From NCBI GenBank assembly GCA_027596075.1, contig JADGJC010000450.1, forward strand, positions 1 to 26,465: a stretch of 26,465 nt of DNA. Reading direction: 5' to 3'. The position numbers were made by a program, and so were the translations under genes. Every line of letters begins with the position of its first letter. Within the stretch, counting starts at the first letter, position 1. This DNA is from Rhizophlyctis rosea (taxonomy: Eukaryota > Chytridiomycota > Chytridiomycetes > Rhizophlyctidales > Rhizophlyctidaceae). This document shows positions 1 to 11,365 of this stretch, in pieces. The notes under the pieces are model-generated. The model was not told the DNA's origin. It searched no databases and saw only the letters and a list, made by a program, of their open reading frames with translations.

Positions 1-71
1 CCCCCTCCCCCGCTGCCCCCTCCCGCCCCACCCAACAAACGCTCAAAAAACACTCAAAAAAAAACACCCAC

Positions 72-1128
72 CTCAACAACCTCATAAACCCCCCTCGCCT
101 CCTTATACCCCACCGTAACAATCGTCTCCAAATCCGGATTCCCTAACATGACCGCACCCTGCGTCCCCTCCACACTAATCGGCAACAGCTTACGGAACAA
201 CCAATCCTTTTCTTTCTCCCCTTTACTCTCCTTCGGGTCGTCATCCTCTACCTGCACGGCTAGAGCGTCTGTTGATGTGAATGGTGTTGTGGATGTGGAG
301 GTAGGTTTAGTGTGTGGAGTGGGATGGAGGTTATGTTCACGGAGGACTTGTTCGACGATGTCGTAGGCGGGGGTGCGGTTGTATATGAACCATTCGAAGC
401 CGTCAAGATGGAGGTTTATACGGCAGGGGATGTCTTTTTGTTTATACGATTTTGGCATGATTAGTTTTTTGATTGTGGCGGCTTGCCAGGAACAATCGGC
501 GTGCTCGGGGCGATAGCTGTGTACCTTTTGAACCTCCATCGCCTTCCGTCCGCACATTTCTAAGCCAATAACGGAAAGAGATATGTCCCTGGACGATAGT
601 AATAGATTGATTTCGACTGTGGTATCTGAAGTTTTTGAAGAGGATTTTGCCGCTCAAGGGCGTAACGGCTAGTGATTCTGTTCATTTTTGGGGGGAGAGA
701 ACTCGGTCATCGTGTTTGCCACGTATTTCGTGAAATTATCAAATTGATTGTTTATTGCAAGAGAAGTACATCCACTGATTGTTGTATACGAAGAAACGGG
801 ATAGAATAAAAAGAGGCGGGGAGACGCACCGAGATCTATCCAAGCTCTGTACCGTCTCCACGTCCAAAAACACGCTATTCGTGCCAGTAGTTGTCCCAGG
901 AAACGGTTCAAGTAGAAGAAATAGAACAGTGCAACGATTGCAATCACGTAACAGTATACAACGAAAGCCCAGAATTTTACTGTTGTGAATTAAAGGTGGA
1001 CAAGCGTACGTTGAATTAGACCAAAACCAAGTTGTTAATCCACTACGCAGAGGGTGAGTACCTGCAGGGCTCCGCGGGTCGAAATTCCCAAATGGAAGAG
1101 GGATATCGGGAAAGTTTAGGGAAGGCAT
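72..1128 (-). CDS. CSF1: Csf1/BLTP1-type bridge-like lipid transfer protein, N-terminal part (5' exons only)
   Basis: Family role (known): Csf1/BLTP1/Tweek proteins are very long rod-like lipid conduits at membrane contact sites, anchored by an N-terminal helix. Seen here: exons at 1128-1062, 979-830, 668-525 and 433-72, joined with matching phase (introns 82, 161 and 91 nt), give 241 residues from ATG 1128. Residues about 24-48 form one hydrophobic helix (core IAIVALFYFFYLNRFLGQLL) followed by a WRRYRAWIDL stretch. Exon 3 carries KILFKNFRYHSRNQSITIVQ and FRYWLRN. Exon 4 carries HLDGFEWFIYNRTPAYD, which I recognise as the Csf1 signature, and then LLPISVEGTQGAVMLGN. Intron 3 has a CTAAT branch-like site and ends AAAAAG. 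A donor (GTGGGTG) at 71 opens an intron that leaves the window, so the great bulk of the protein is missing only because the window ends. Identity is firm; the first intron boundaries are slightly less sure. Confidence 0.88.
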
Positions 1129-4100
1129 TGTGGTAGTAGGCGGTGGGGGATGCACCTGGCCGATGCCGCCGACGGTAATTTGCTTGCTCGGTAGTCGGAT
1201 GGAAATAAATTTGGATGGGAACGGAAATGGGGAAGCGAAGGGGAGGCGGATGAATCTTGACTGAATCTTGACGGCGAGCTGCGTGGCGGCGCCATGGCTG
1301 CCCAATGTTACACACATGGCACATCGGGACCCGCGCGCATTATTTTAAAGATCTAAAGATGGTAGAAGGGCTTTGAGGAAGGTCACATTCGCAGGTATGT
1401 CAACAGATAGATGGCTGGGATGGTGGTCTGGGGATAGTTCGTTCGTGCCATGCTTATGCATCAGAAGCCCGGACGAGTAAGTGCTCGCTATCACAATCGC
1501 ACCTTCAGGAGCACTGGTTTAGTAGAGTTATGCGATGTGAGATAGCAGGAGCTTTGGTCAAGTAAGAAAGGGCCAGCTACGCATACTGTTCGTCATCTCC
1601 AGGCAGACATGTGCGGTCAGTTGTTATTTGGATGCCTCTGCTTTTGAGAGCTTAGAAGATAACTACATCGTCCAAGCCTTCAACACCTTCACTGGAAACG
1701 TCATTGATAGCGAACCCATCATGTGAAAGACCTACAATAACAACACAACTTCTATAGAAGTCTCTCACGATGCAAATGTCTCAACCACCAAGGTCTTTAT
1801 ACATTTCCAGTCATCGCTGTCCGTAATGGCATCAACTGGTCTTAAATCCCCACCAACAAGCAAACTCTTGCCCCACTGTTTTGCTATTGCGACGTGCACG
1901 CTCACCTTTCGTTCACCGGACGAGAAATGGACAGCAGTGTCAGCATCATGCGAGTCATAACCATAGTGCCGCAGCCGATCATGCCAGCAGGCGATGCCTA
2001 TCGACTAACCAATGTGTATGCACCAAATAGTGTTACGCATGGGCATTGAATCCATGCGGTCAAATGGGGATAGGGAGTTCAGAGCGGCGCATGGCGGAAA
2101 CATGTATGATGTGACAAGCCAAGTGGTATTCGAACTAATTTACTTATTACAGAAAACGGGAGCAAGGTTGAGGGCAGTGCGCATTGTACGGCAGAATTGA
2201 CTGTGCTCTCCACGTCGCTACCATCTCCGCTCTTCCACGCTTTCTCATGATTTGATATCACCATCTACTTATACATTCATCTGTTTTACGTCTAATGAAT
2301 CCCCTAGATATTCTCGAAATTGATAACCTAGTGCTTTGATATTAGTGTTGTAAGATATTCTCTGGAGGGGTTTACAAGATTGTTGTCAGATTCTGAGACT
2401 CCCACACAATGATGCATGTGATGACTCTCTCAAGGGAAACGGCTTTGAACCAAAACTTGGCAGGAAGGGTTCGGCCCGGACAACGGGATTGGCAGCACAT
2501 GGATGACGTCAAACTGGATGGAGCTTATCTGCAAGAGTGATCGCAGGAAAAGACACAGGAGGATAAGCTGTGTTCAAGGGGACAGCGAGGGGAGGAGACG
2601 AGCGAGCAACACTCCTGAGCACGGGTAATTGCAACAAAGGGAGATCCTGAAGGTGAAGGACCTTCATCATTTTTGTGAGAGGTGGAAGCAAATGGACCAC
2701 AGCCTTACAGGATCTTCACGGTGCAACAAAATCGATGGAGGCAACAGATCGGGTCCCTTTCTCCTCAGCCCCTCGTTCAGTCAAGCAAAGGAGTCAACAC
2801 CAACTCCCCGGTGGCGGTTTCTTTTGAGCAAACAGGAACGAATGAAAATGTAGGAGAGTGGAGATTGTATGGAGGAAGGAACGGAGTCAACGGACGAATT
2901 GGCAGCGACTATGGCGTGCAGCAGATCCTTCATTTTCAGGTTCCCCGTTCACCACGCCCCTTGCTCATCTGCTGCGCATTTTTGACCAATGACTGGTCTC
3001 GGAGGCTGATGCATTCCGGAAGTTGGGGCCGGAAGACGTGAACGAGGTGGAGAAGCCTCCTCTAGATTCCGTTCTCGCGCTTCGTTCTCGCGCTTCAACG
3101 TGCGGTAAGACCTGCCCATCTCGCTTGGGTTGGGATGGTTTGGCGGGATGACATTATGTCATGCTGCAGGCCCTTTCCTGTGTTTTGCTTTTTCGTTGAT
3201 AAAATGTGTAAAAGCCGTAGCATGGCTTGAACGTTTGACGCATGTGCTTGACTTGCTTGCACAAACCAAGCCCACCCAAAAACACCATGAGCCGATCCCC
3301 ATCTTTCGGACCCTTCCACGTTCTCGGTGTCTCCGGCGCATCCATCGTGGCGTCCGTCCACATCTCGTCCTACAACCGTGTCACATTTAAACTGCCATTT
3401 TCGTCCAATTCTCGTTCCCATTGCACAGCCATGGTGGTTGTGTCTCAGCGTACCCACGCGTTGGCGGCCGAGTTGGCCGATGGACTCGATCGCTGAGCAA
3501 ACATCATTTCTGGTTACGAGGTGGCAAGAATGAAAGTTACGGCGCGACGGTCCAGACGGAGGGCTGCGAGGGTCCATCTGGGCTTTTCGTTAAGTTTGTG
3601 TGTGTTAGAAGCCCTATTGGCTTCCTGTCTCCGGAGCGGGCTGTTGGTGGTGGGGAAGGTGATGTAAAGCGCGGGAACTGGGCGGAGCGAGTCAGAATCC
3701 TTTCCCCTGTCTCACTCATCTCAATACATGAATGTGTCATAACGAAGCGGTTGTGAGAAAAGGAGTTGACCGATCAAGTCGGACTGCCGGAGACCGTAAG
3801 CAAGTTGTTCGCAAATGATAATGTGGCGTGGGAGAAACCGGCGTGGCTCAGATTATGCCAAGAGCGATCGGGCCAACCTCCTAACGGAACACAAACCATG
3901 GAAATGCACAAACGATACCATTGGGATCATCTGTGGCGTAGAGTACAATGCCAACTTATCAGATTCGAGATCACTGTTTTGATGAAGGTGCTGATCAATT
4001 GCCATACTGAGGCTAAATGGCTTACCGACCAACCCGGCAACCGAAAATTCCCATTGGTTGGGACAACTGTCCATCGCTGAAAAGTGCACCAAGTGACGTG

Positions 4101-4755
4101 AGCCAAATGGACCGAACTGAAATCAATCTCCTGTGAGCGGTGTCTACTGGACCCGAGCATAGCATGGAGTCGGGTTTTATCAGGAAGAACCAATGAAAGG
4201 GCGGACGAGAAAGGGACGAGGTATGCCTAGTGCCGAGTGCGCCGTGGAAGTCGTAGTTCTCATATGCCACATATTCGATACACACGCACATTTTGAGGCC
4301 CAAGAATGACATTGTTTGGCCCTAACGGCCGCGTTACATTTTTGAGTGCCGAATCAACAAATCTTTGTGCACACCCTGCGTCATGAACCTGGACACAATT
4401 GCAACACACAAACCCTGACACAAATCCCAGCAACACAGATTGACCGATTGGACTGTTGCGCACAACGTGGCGTACAGCGACAGTGCGACACAACCATCGT
4501 TTTTCTCGGTTTGACCCAAACTCTCCCCGTAATCTTCACGCTCCCAACTTGGGTGTCTCGCTCAACGTCTTCACGCCCAAAAACCCGACCACTTGGCGTG
4601 CATGAGCGGTTGATGTTCGTGCTCCTGCATGCATCTCGGCAAATCCCATCCATCTCTCTGCAGGGCACGTCAGATACGGCTTGATACCCGCTCCCTAACC
4701 TATACCCGAGGCTGCTCTTGGCCGTCTCTTGACCTGATATCACTTCCTCATCTGC
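1129..4755. other. Long stretch without a supportable gene
   Basis: About 3.6 kb upstream of the CSF1 start. Several frames of 60-160 codons occur on both strands (for example 2682-3041 plus and 3095-3577 minus). None shows a recognisable domain, and most overlap one another on opposite strands. A 13-bp direct duplication lies at 3070-3095. One frame at 1540-1963 (plus) has only a single internal stop. Promoter elements for CSF1 should lie in the first few hundred bases, but I saw no convincing motif. Confidence 0.5.
3070..3095. repeat. Two tandem copies of a 13-bp unit
   Basis: The unit CGTTCTCGCGCTT is present twice in direct succession, with identical copies. It is a simple tandem duplication with no evident function. 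Confidence 0.85.
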
Positions 4756-4977
4756 ATTTCGTTGAACGAAATTTCGTTTGCTGTTTCTTTTTTCCGGGCT
4801 GGTTCCATTTACGGGTCGCTTAGTGCCCATTTTTACATTACCAGCTGCTGGTTCAGCGCGAGCGGTTCTGTCAGCGTTTCTCGATAGACAACGCGCCGCT
4901 ATTTGTTTGTTTACATTACAGTCGCTAGCGACCTGAAGTAAACAAAGAGAGCTCCATCCTTCCGCGCCGGCCGCCAC
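4381..4977 (-). CDS. Hypothetical 198-codon frame, doubtful
   Basis: An open frame of 198 codons starts at ATG 4977 and runs divergently from the arrestin–SH3 gene, whose start is 146 bp away. It is rich in Arg, Ser and Cys, has no predicted signal peptide or membrane helix, and I recognise no domain. Its start region overlaps what looks like the CT-rich promoter and leader of the arrestin gene. A frame this long can arise by chance at this base composition. Listed for completeness; I do not assert that it is expressed. Confidence 0.15.
   Translation of the reverse strand: MAAGAEGWSSLCLLQVASDCNVNKQIAARCLSRNADRTARAEPAAGNVKMGTKRPVNGTSPEKRNSKRNFVQRNADEEVISGQETAKSSLGYRLGSGYQAVSDVPCREMDGICRDACRSTNINRSCTPSGRVFGREDVERDTQVGSVKITGRVWVKPRKTMVVSHCRCTPRCAQQSNRSICVAGICVRVCVLQLCPGS
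4756..4772. promoter_or_regulatory. Perfect 8-bp-arm palindrome upstream of the arrestin–SH3 gene
   Basis: ATTTCGTT-G-AACGAAAT is a perfect inverted repeat with a single central base, about 350 bp before the arrestin–SH3 start codon. A short symmetric site in a promoter fits a dimeric DNA-binding factor. No particular factor is implied, and it could be chance. Confidence 0.3.
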
Positions 4978-5122
4978 CAGCTCAACATCCTAAGAAGCAC
5001 AAGTAGTCCACCTCCTATCATAACCATACTACCACCATATCAAGCGAAACTAGATCATCGCGCCCACCATCTTTACACACAGTCACCCATAGACTCGCTT
5101 CACACCTGCTTGGACATACACA

Positions 5123-8100
5123 ATGTCGATCGCAAAGTCAGCCATCAAGTCCCTTTCGATTGATCCAGAGCCATATTGTCGGGGATCTGACAATGGGTTC
5201 CTTGTGGAAGCTGGATGGGGAATCGAGAGAAGCATGAGTGGTGTTGTTACCATTCTGACAAGAAGGGCTTGTAAAGATGTTAGAGTAAGCATTCTGGGGC
5301 TCGTTATTATGGAATGAAAAGTTTTTCATCTAGCGAGAATATGCATCCATACTCACATTCAATCCAATCAGCTATCATTGGAGCTCCGTGGAGCATCAAC
5401 ACACTCCTGGCGCGATCCCCTCGAAGGACCAAAATCCGAAACGAAAACCTTCCTCCGTCTCGCAACAATCCTCCACGACTCTACATCACCTTCCAGCACA
5501 AGCCCTCCTTCACCTTCGACAGCCTCCCCATCCTCCCCTCACCCTGCCTCCCACCAAACACCCTTCCACATCCCCCCACAAAACTTCAACTCCGAACTCC
5601 GATTTTACACTTTTCCATTCTCATTCAGTCTACCGGGTAAGAACTTGCCACCAACATACGACGACGGGAGCGTGAGTGTTGTGTATTCGCTGCAGGCTAA
5701 GATGCACTGGAACGTGCTGGGTGTGAACGTCGGTGTTGGGAGATCGTATAAGGAATGGGACGAACCGGTTGTAGTCGTCATGCCTCGTGAAGCGCGGGAC
5801 GCCATGATGAAAGACGGGGAACGGGTGATCCGATCAGTCACGAATGATGAGAATGCCACAGCTGGTACTGCGCCTATTGTTGGTGAGAACGGTGAAGAAG
5901 GAGAGATGGAAAACGTGACCATCTTACCAGCTGGGTCGGAAAAGTTTGTGTATGCTTTCACGGTTCCTTCAACAGTATTTGCGCAAGGCGGGCACTTGAG
6001 TCTTCACCTTCGGCTTTCGAATATGCCTACGGAAGATGAGGTTAAGTTCCGCCCTTCGCGTGTGACGGTTGGAGTGCGGTGTACGAAACGGTATTTGACA
6101 AGTCGAGGAGAACATAGTGTGGAGAAGTCTGTTGTGTCGAGTGTGGCGGTTCTTGTTATGGACGGAGCAAGGGAGGAATCTTCCGCTGGTGATGATGATT
6201 CTCCTGGTGGTGGTGAACCAGGTTCAGGCGCCTCCCTCATGACGACAGAATGGGCAAAAGACACCTCTCTAACCATTCCCTCGCGAGCCCAGCCGACCGT
6301 TAAATCCCCGCACCTCATCGTAGAATACTGCGTCGTCTTCTCCGTCTTCGTCGAAGGCGATCGCATGGTTCCTTGCACAGTAGTCGAGGTCCCCATCGTT
6401 GTCGTCGTAGACTCCAAACGCGATTCGGTCCTAATGTCCGTCGACTCCTCCGCAAACCTATCCTCCATGATCGCCTCCGCGCAGCAACAACAGCTTCAAG
6501 CGGGGGGAAGACCAAGCGGAGACTTACGCCTACAAACAAGTTTTTCAAACTCCTCAACAGCATCCCCAAACTCACCACAAATCCTCTCCCCAACAACACA
6601 ACCGTCTCAAACCTCTTCCAACCTCGCCCCACCACCGCACACCCACACCAACGGCCACCAGCACACCCCCTCCCACGGCACCGCCGCCTCCTTCAACATC
6701 GGAGGAGGCTCAAACTCCTCCTCCACCTCCGGCTCCCTAACAAACCGCTCCCACCGCTCCGCAAACTCCAGCTCCTCATTCTCCTCAATGAACGGCATAC
6801 CCCCCACCGTCGACCGCCTCCGCTCCAGCTCCGGCGGCGCAAACTCCACCACAGAAGCCCTAAAGCACTTCCGTGCTATATACGACTACGACGGCACACA
6901 GACGGACGAAATGAAGATCCGGGAAGGGGATTTTGTGACTGTTGTGGAGACGTTTGAGGATGGGTGGGGGTGGGGGAAGAATACGAGTTTGAATGTTAGT
7001 GGGTATGTGTTTTTGGATTATTTGGTGCCGTTGCCGCCGAGTTCGGGGTCGTCGGATGTGGGGGCGAGGGTGGAGGCTTTGCCGCCGCCTGGGGGGCGGG
7101 GTGGGGGGCCTGTGCCTATACCTCTTAGTCCGGGGGCGTTGAAAGGCGGGCAGGCGGTTGGAGCTTGGGAGAGACAGATAAAGGAGGGGAATGGGTCGCC
7201 GACAAGTGGGTTGGGACGGTCGGGGAGTGGGACGAATTTAGTGGGGATGGGGAATGGGGAGAGGAAGGGGTCTGGGCATTCTAGGAATGCGAGTGTGGGG
7301 ACTGTTGGGACTGTTAGTAGTGGGGCTGGGGAGGGGAGTTTGGTGGGTGGAGGGCAGGGAGGGATGGTTGGGAGTGGTGGTGGTGGGGCGGGACCGTTGG
7401 GAGGGGCGGCAATTGGGAGTACGTATGTTTGTATCTTGGTTCATCAGCCTGTCAGGGCGGATGAGATTTTGTTGGATATGGGGGATATTGTTGTTTTGAG
7501 GTATGTTGTTCTCTTTTGACTCTCATGGGTTGGTTCAATGTACCTAACGATTGGTCCATAATCAATACAGAAAAATCTACTCAGATGGCTGGTGCTGGGG
7601 CACAAACATAACCCGCTCAACCTCCGGTCTCTTCCCAGTCTCAAACATCATCCCCACCCGCACCGCCGCCGAAACCGCCGCTCATTCCCCCCGTCTCCGA
7701 CCTCTACAATCAACTCCCTCACCCATTGGATCTCCACGTCTGGGCTATGCCTCACCAGCCTGGAACGCTGCCATGGCTAATGCTCCACCACCCATGTCGC
7801 CTGTCACGAATCTTCCGCCACCCCTGAACGATGACTGGGTTGTCGGTAAAAGGGTCAGTGTCGACTTCAGTGTCAAAAAGAATGGTTTAGCATTACCGAT
7901 TCCTGGGTCACCGAAATGGGCGGCAGGCGGGATGGCAAGTCCACAGCTGACGACTGGAAGTCCTGCTACCCCCAATGGTGCATACCTCCCGCCTACATTG
8001 GATACATTAGCGGTGTTGGATGATACATTGAAGAAGTTGGAGGAGTTTGCAGTGAGTGGTGGGGATAGTCCGGTTTTAAGTGCTACTGGGTCGACAGTGG

Positions 8101-8564
8101 GGAGGGTTAGTGATCCGCCTTCCCTCGGTGGACCAGCAAAGGTGAAAAGCGGAAGTGGGAGCAGCATCCTCGCAACAGCCGGAACACCTCCCCAATCCTT
8201 CAAAACACCTCTAACTCGCCCACGAGCCGAATCCAAAGTTGCCGATCCCCTCAAAATGAACATCAACACCAACACCATCACCAATACAAACACCCTCTCC
8301 TCCCAAACCTCCACCACGTCCTCATCCTCCTCCACATCCGCTCCCTCACCATCAGTTCCACTACCCGGCGTAACACCAAGCACAGAAACCTATGTAGTGA
8401 AGTACACCTTCATGCCAGCCTTACCGGACGAGATGGAAGCGGATAAAGGGGATATAATTTTGGCGAGTGAGATTTATGAGGATGAGTGGGCTCTGGGACG
8501 GAATTTGACGAAGGGGGTTGAGGGGGTGTTTCCGTTGGCGCTTGTTGAGAGGGTTGGACGATAG
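5123..8564 (+). CDS. Arrestin-fold protein with three C-terminal SH3 domains
   Basis: Three exons (5123-5284, 5372-7500, 7571-8564) encode 1094 residues; introns are 87 nt and 70 nt, the second with a CTAAC branch-like site before AATACAG. Residues about 10-170 resemble an arrestin N domain: LELRGASTHSWRDPLEG, then FPFSFSLPGKNLPPTYDDG and YSLQAKM. Residues about 235-405 resemble the arrestin C domain, with paired beta segments ending in PHLIVEYCVVFSVFVEG and EVPIVVV. A Ser/Thr/Pro/Asn-rich linker follows. SH3-1 (about 550-610) has AIYDYDG, DGWGWGKN and GYVFLDYLVPL. SH3-2 (about 737-795) is split by intron 2 and has DEILLDMGD, DGWCWGTN and GLFPVSNI. SH3-3 (about 1036-1094) has DEMEADKGD, DEWALGRN and GVFPLALV. 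Alpha-arrestins are known adaptors for membrane-protein ubiquitination and trafficking. SH3 domains bind proline-rich partners, so a trafficking scaffold is a reasonable inference. I saw no clear PPxY motif in the linker. Confidence 0.85.
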
Positions 8565-9351
8565 GAGTGGGAGTCGGTTACATTTCTATGGATGGGGATG
8601 ATGTTTCGGGGGTGTGAGGTCATTGGGGTGGGGCTTGTGGTAGATTCTTGGTATACCTTTCTTCTTTTCTTTTTATTTTTGGGTTGGCTTTCTGGTTTTG
8701 CTGGGCTGGTGCCCCGCAGTTTGGATGGGAAGAGTGTGTTACTTTGCTATGTGCTGGAATTTTTGGGATAGAGGGGCCGAGGTTGGATCTGACAAAGGAA
8801 GCGTTGTAGAGTTCGTAGGGAAGGGATTGGAGGATAATTTGGGAATTTATGAATGGTATAATGTTAAACTATGATAAAAGAGTCGTACAACCCACGGGGG
8901 ATTGATGGGGATTAAAAGTCGTTGTATAATTCGATTACCTGAAATATGAGATAAATATATTTTTGGATTTTTGCTAAGCCTTTTTATGATGATGTGTAGT
9001 GCCGATTTGCGTAGAAGGGTTTACCGCTCAAAGTGCTCAATACGTCGGGATGAGCTTTCGAATGTGAAAACAAAACTCTCCCTCCGATATCAGATCATAT
9101 ATTCCCACTGTCTACATCCTCACTTACCTTTCGCCGATTGTTTAGTTGCGCGGCATCCATTTTTGACGCGTGCAGCCTCCGAAACCTCCAACTTCTACAT
9201 CCAGTGAGATTGACAACCCGTAGTGCGTCTTGACAGACCCATCCGAATCTCTACACTATTATGTATATATCATAGGAATATCGTACAAGGGATTCTAAGA
9301 ACTACGTACATATCTGGTATGAGTATAAATCTATCGCGTACTACAAAAATA
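8565..9351. other. Intergenic region, no gene seen
   Basis: This lies between the 3' end of the arrestin–SH3 gene and the end of the minus-strand membrane-protein gene (convergent arrangement). It has T-rich runs and AT-rich stretches such as 8930-8970, suitable for polyadenylation signals of both genes. Short frames are present but none is supportable. Confidence 0.5.
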
Positions 9352-10144
9352 TCACATCTTCATTGCCCGAACTGTGGACTGAACATCCGTCACAGTCTTA
9401 TTCCCCTCATATAAGACAGCACTTTGGTTGTCATTCACCAAGAAGCTCATCGCAGTGAAGCGACATTGGACCTCGCAGTTGGTGGAGCCCAGGGCGAATT
9501 TTGCTCCCGGCCGGAGGCGAGAGCGATTGATAGGAAGGAAGAAGGATTGAACGGTAGTGGAATCATTGCTGATGTCGAAAGGAACTGCGTTTGCGGGATA
9601 CTGGCGGTCGAATAGGTAGCTCACATTCTTGAGGATCTCGGAACTGCTGTCGTCTGCACCCTGTCCAGAGTGAAAGCTGCCCTGAAATTGAGTCATTATG
9701 GAGCCCCACCACTCGCATCTTGCCTAACTTTGAACATCCGTCAAGTTCCCCTCCGCACAATTGGTCCATCCCACCGTAGTCGAATTCCCCTCCACAAACA
9801 CATCAAAATTGACAGGCCGCACTTGATAGATAGAATTGGCAACTAAAGCTAATGGTTCCGCCACCCACATCAACAACGCAATCGCCAGAACCGTACTCAA
9901 TATCGGCCCACTCTTAAATAACGCGCCAGCAACTTCGAGTTTATCACCCCGAGCGATAACAACATCGATTGCGGACGACATGCGAGCCCGATGGCGAGAC
10001 CACCATTGTGTGGACCCGGAGGGCGTTCAGAAGGATGGTTGCGAGGATGGTGATGGCGGTGGAAATAGCGGTGGAGATCAACCCGATGTTGGCGACCACG
10101 TCTGCGTCACGGCTGATGACCCATGTCATAAATTTAGAGGCCAT
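9352..10144 (-). CDS. Putative membrane glycoprotein, frame not fully resolved
   Basis: Three segments read in order on the minus strand. A: from ATG 10144, MASKFMTWVISRD leads into a hydrophobic helix (GLISTAISTAITILATILLN). B: around 10035-9736, with MSSAIDVVIARGDKLE, a second helix (ILSTVLAIALLMWVAEPLAL), then GNSTTVGWTNC. C: 9681-9352, a hydrophilic domain. B and C are in the same frame and separated by a TAG at 9726-9724. A phase-0 54-nt intron (9735-9682, weak donor GTTCAA, good TTTCAG acceptor with a TGAC branch) would remove it. A and B are in different frames with no room for an intron, so a small indel (real or assembly) near 10015-10035 is likely, or the gene starts at ATG 9981. 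Seven N-glycosylation sequons in B and C suggest an extracellular domain. No family recognised. Confidence 0.5.
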
Positions 10145-11365
10145 TGTTGGCGTCGACTATAGCAAAAGTGTGGGATCATGATCCACTTCTTGACCTAATG
10201 ACGTGATGGATTGGGATGAGCATAGTTTCGAAGTGCCAAGTGCGCCATATGGACGCTCCACCATACCTAATGGTAGTAATCAGGGGTGGCGCAACATTAG
10301 AATCTTCAACGATCAACTGCACGTCGGAAGAGGCCCAGTGTAATTCCCGCCTCTGCGTGAATTGAGGACTCCCTTTTATGCAGTTGCACCTTCACACATG
10401 GCGCACATATCAGGTTTTGAAAGATGGGGGGCTGAGCTGAGTGCATACACCAGAGTGACATCTGTGCAACTTGCGGAGGCTTTGTGAGGTTGCACATTGC
10501 AACACAAATAGCTTCTTTTAGAAGACATGGCGTAAACGATTCCTTGGGCTTCTTGGTTCGTGCTTGATGTCGGAGGGTTCGGATGTCCGAGTCCGGCCAG
10601 TTCCAAGGTGACAAGGTGCTCACCCAAAAATCCAAAGTCAGGCAATGCCCAATGCCATACAATACAGCAAAACTGGACGAATGATCAAACCGTCTGCTAT
10701 GTATGGATGATATCAGAATGACATGGAAAAGGATGGTTTCATCTCCGTGGCAAAACACACTCTCCATAACGCAGTTCACCAGTTTTCAAACTCTCACTTA
10801 GGTAAATCCCACTAGCAAGCTGCTACTTTTGACATTGGTTGTTTAATGAACTGGTATGGACTGAAAAGACTCTGATAATACACTTGACTTCCGAAATAGT
10901 GTCAAACAAGGAATCCCGAAACATCCGCCTTCAACCATATACTATCGAATTGTGCGACTGGGCTGATCCGCTACCATATTTGATATCCGCCTTCCGCCTG
11001 GCCCCTCTTAACTTGCTGTGCAGATCAACAATAAGGGTAAAGAATATGTAGGTGGTGGGACTCAATATTTGAAGAGCGTTTCGGTTCAGGATGAGGCGAA
11101 TAGGCGAATTGTGTTGGTGGGAGGTATCAATGCAGTGGATACCATACTATTGTTCAGTCAGACAAGTAACGGGAGATTTTTTGGAAATAATACTCCAAGT
11201 ACAAATCATGGCGCGTATGGACTGCTCCTCTGACTATATGATATGAATCGGGGCAATGGATAACTAATGTTGAAGAAAGAATACCCCCAATTGGTTTCGC
11301 GAACATTAGAGGGGCCAGCTTGTACTTGCTATACATTAATCAAGTGGCTATCCGCCGGGGAGCTG
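10145..11365. other. Intergenic region, no supportable gene
   Basis: About 1.2 kb between the membrane-protein start and the end of the secreted-protein gene. A 157-codon minus-strand frame (10306-10779) has no recognisable domain and irregular composition, so I leave it out as a gene. No RNA gene or repeat seen. Confidence 0.45.

Noticed and set aside
3095..3577. 160-codon minus-strand frame
   Set aside because: Several overlapping frames on both strands cover the same interval and none shows a domain, which points to chance openness.
5388..5675. Proline- and histidine-rich frames overlapping the arrestin–SH3 exon
   Set aside because: They are alternate-frame readings of a C-rich coding stretch; the arrestin frame is longer, splices correctly and carries the domain motifs.
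10306..10779. 157-codon minus-strand frame
   Set aside because: No domain, no signal peptide, irregular composition, and no splice or neighbour support.
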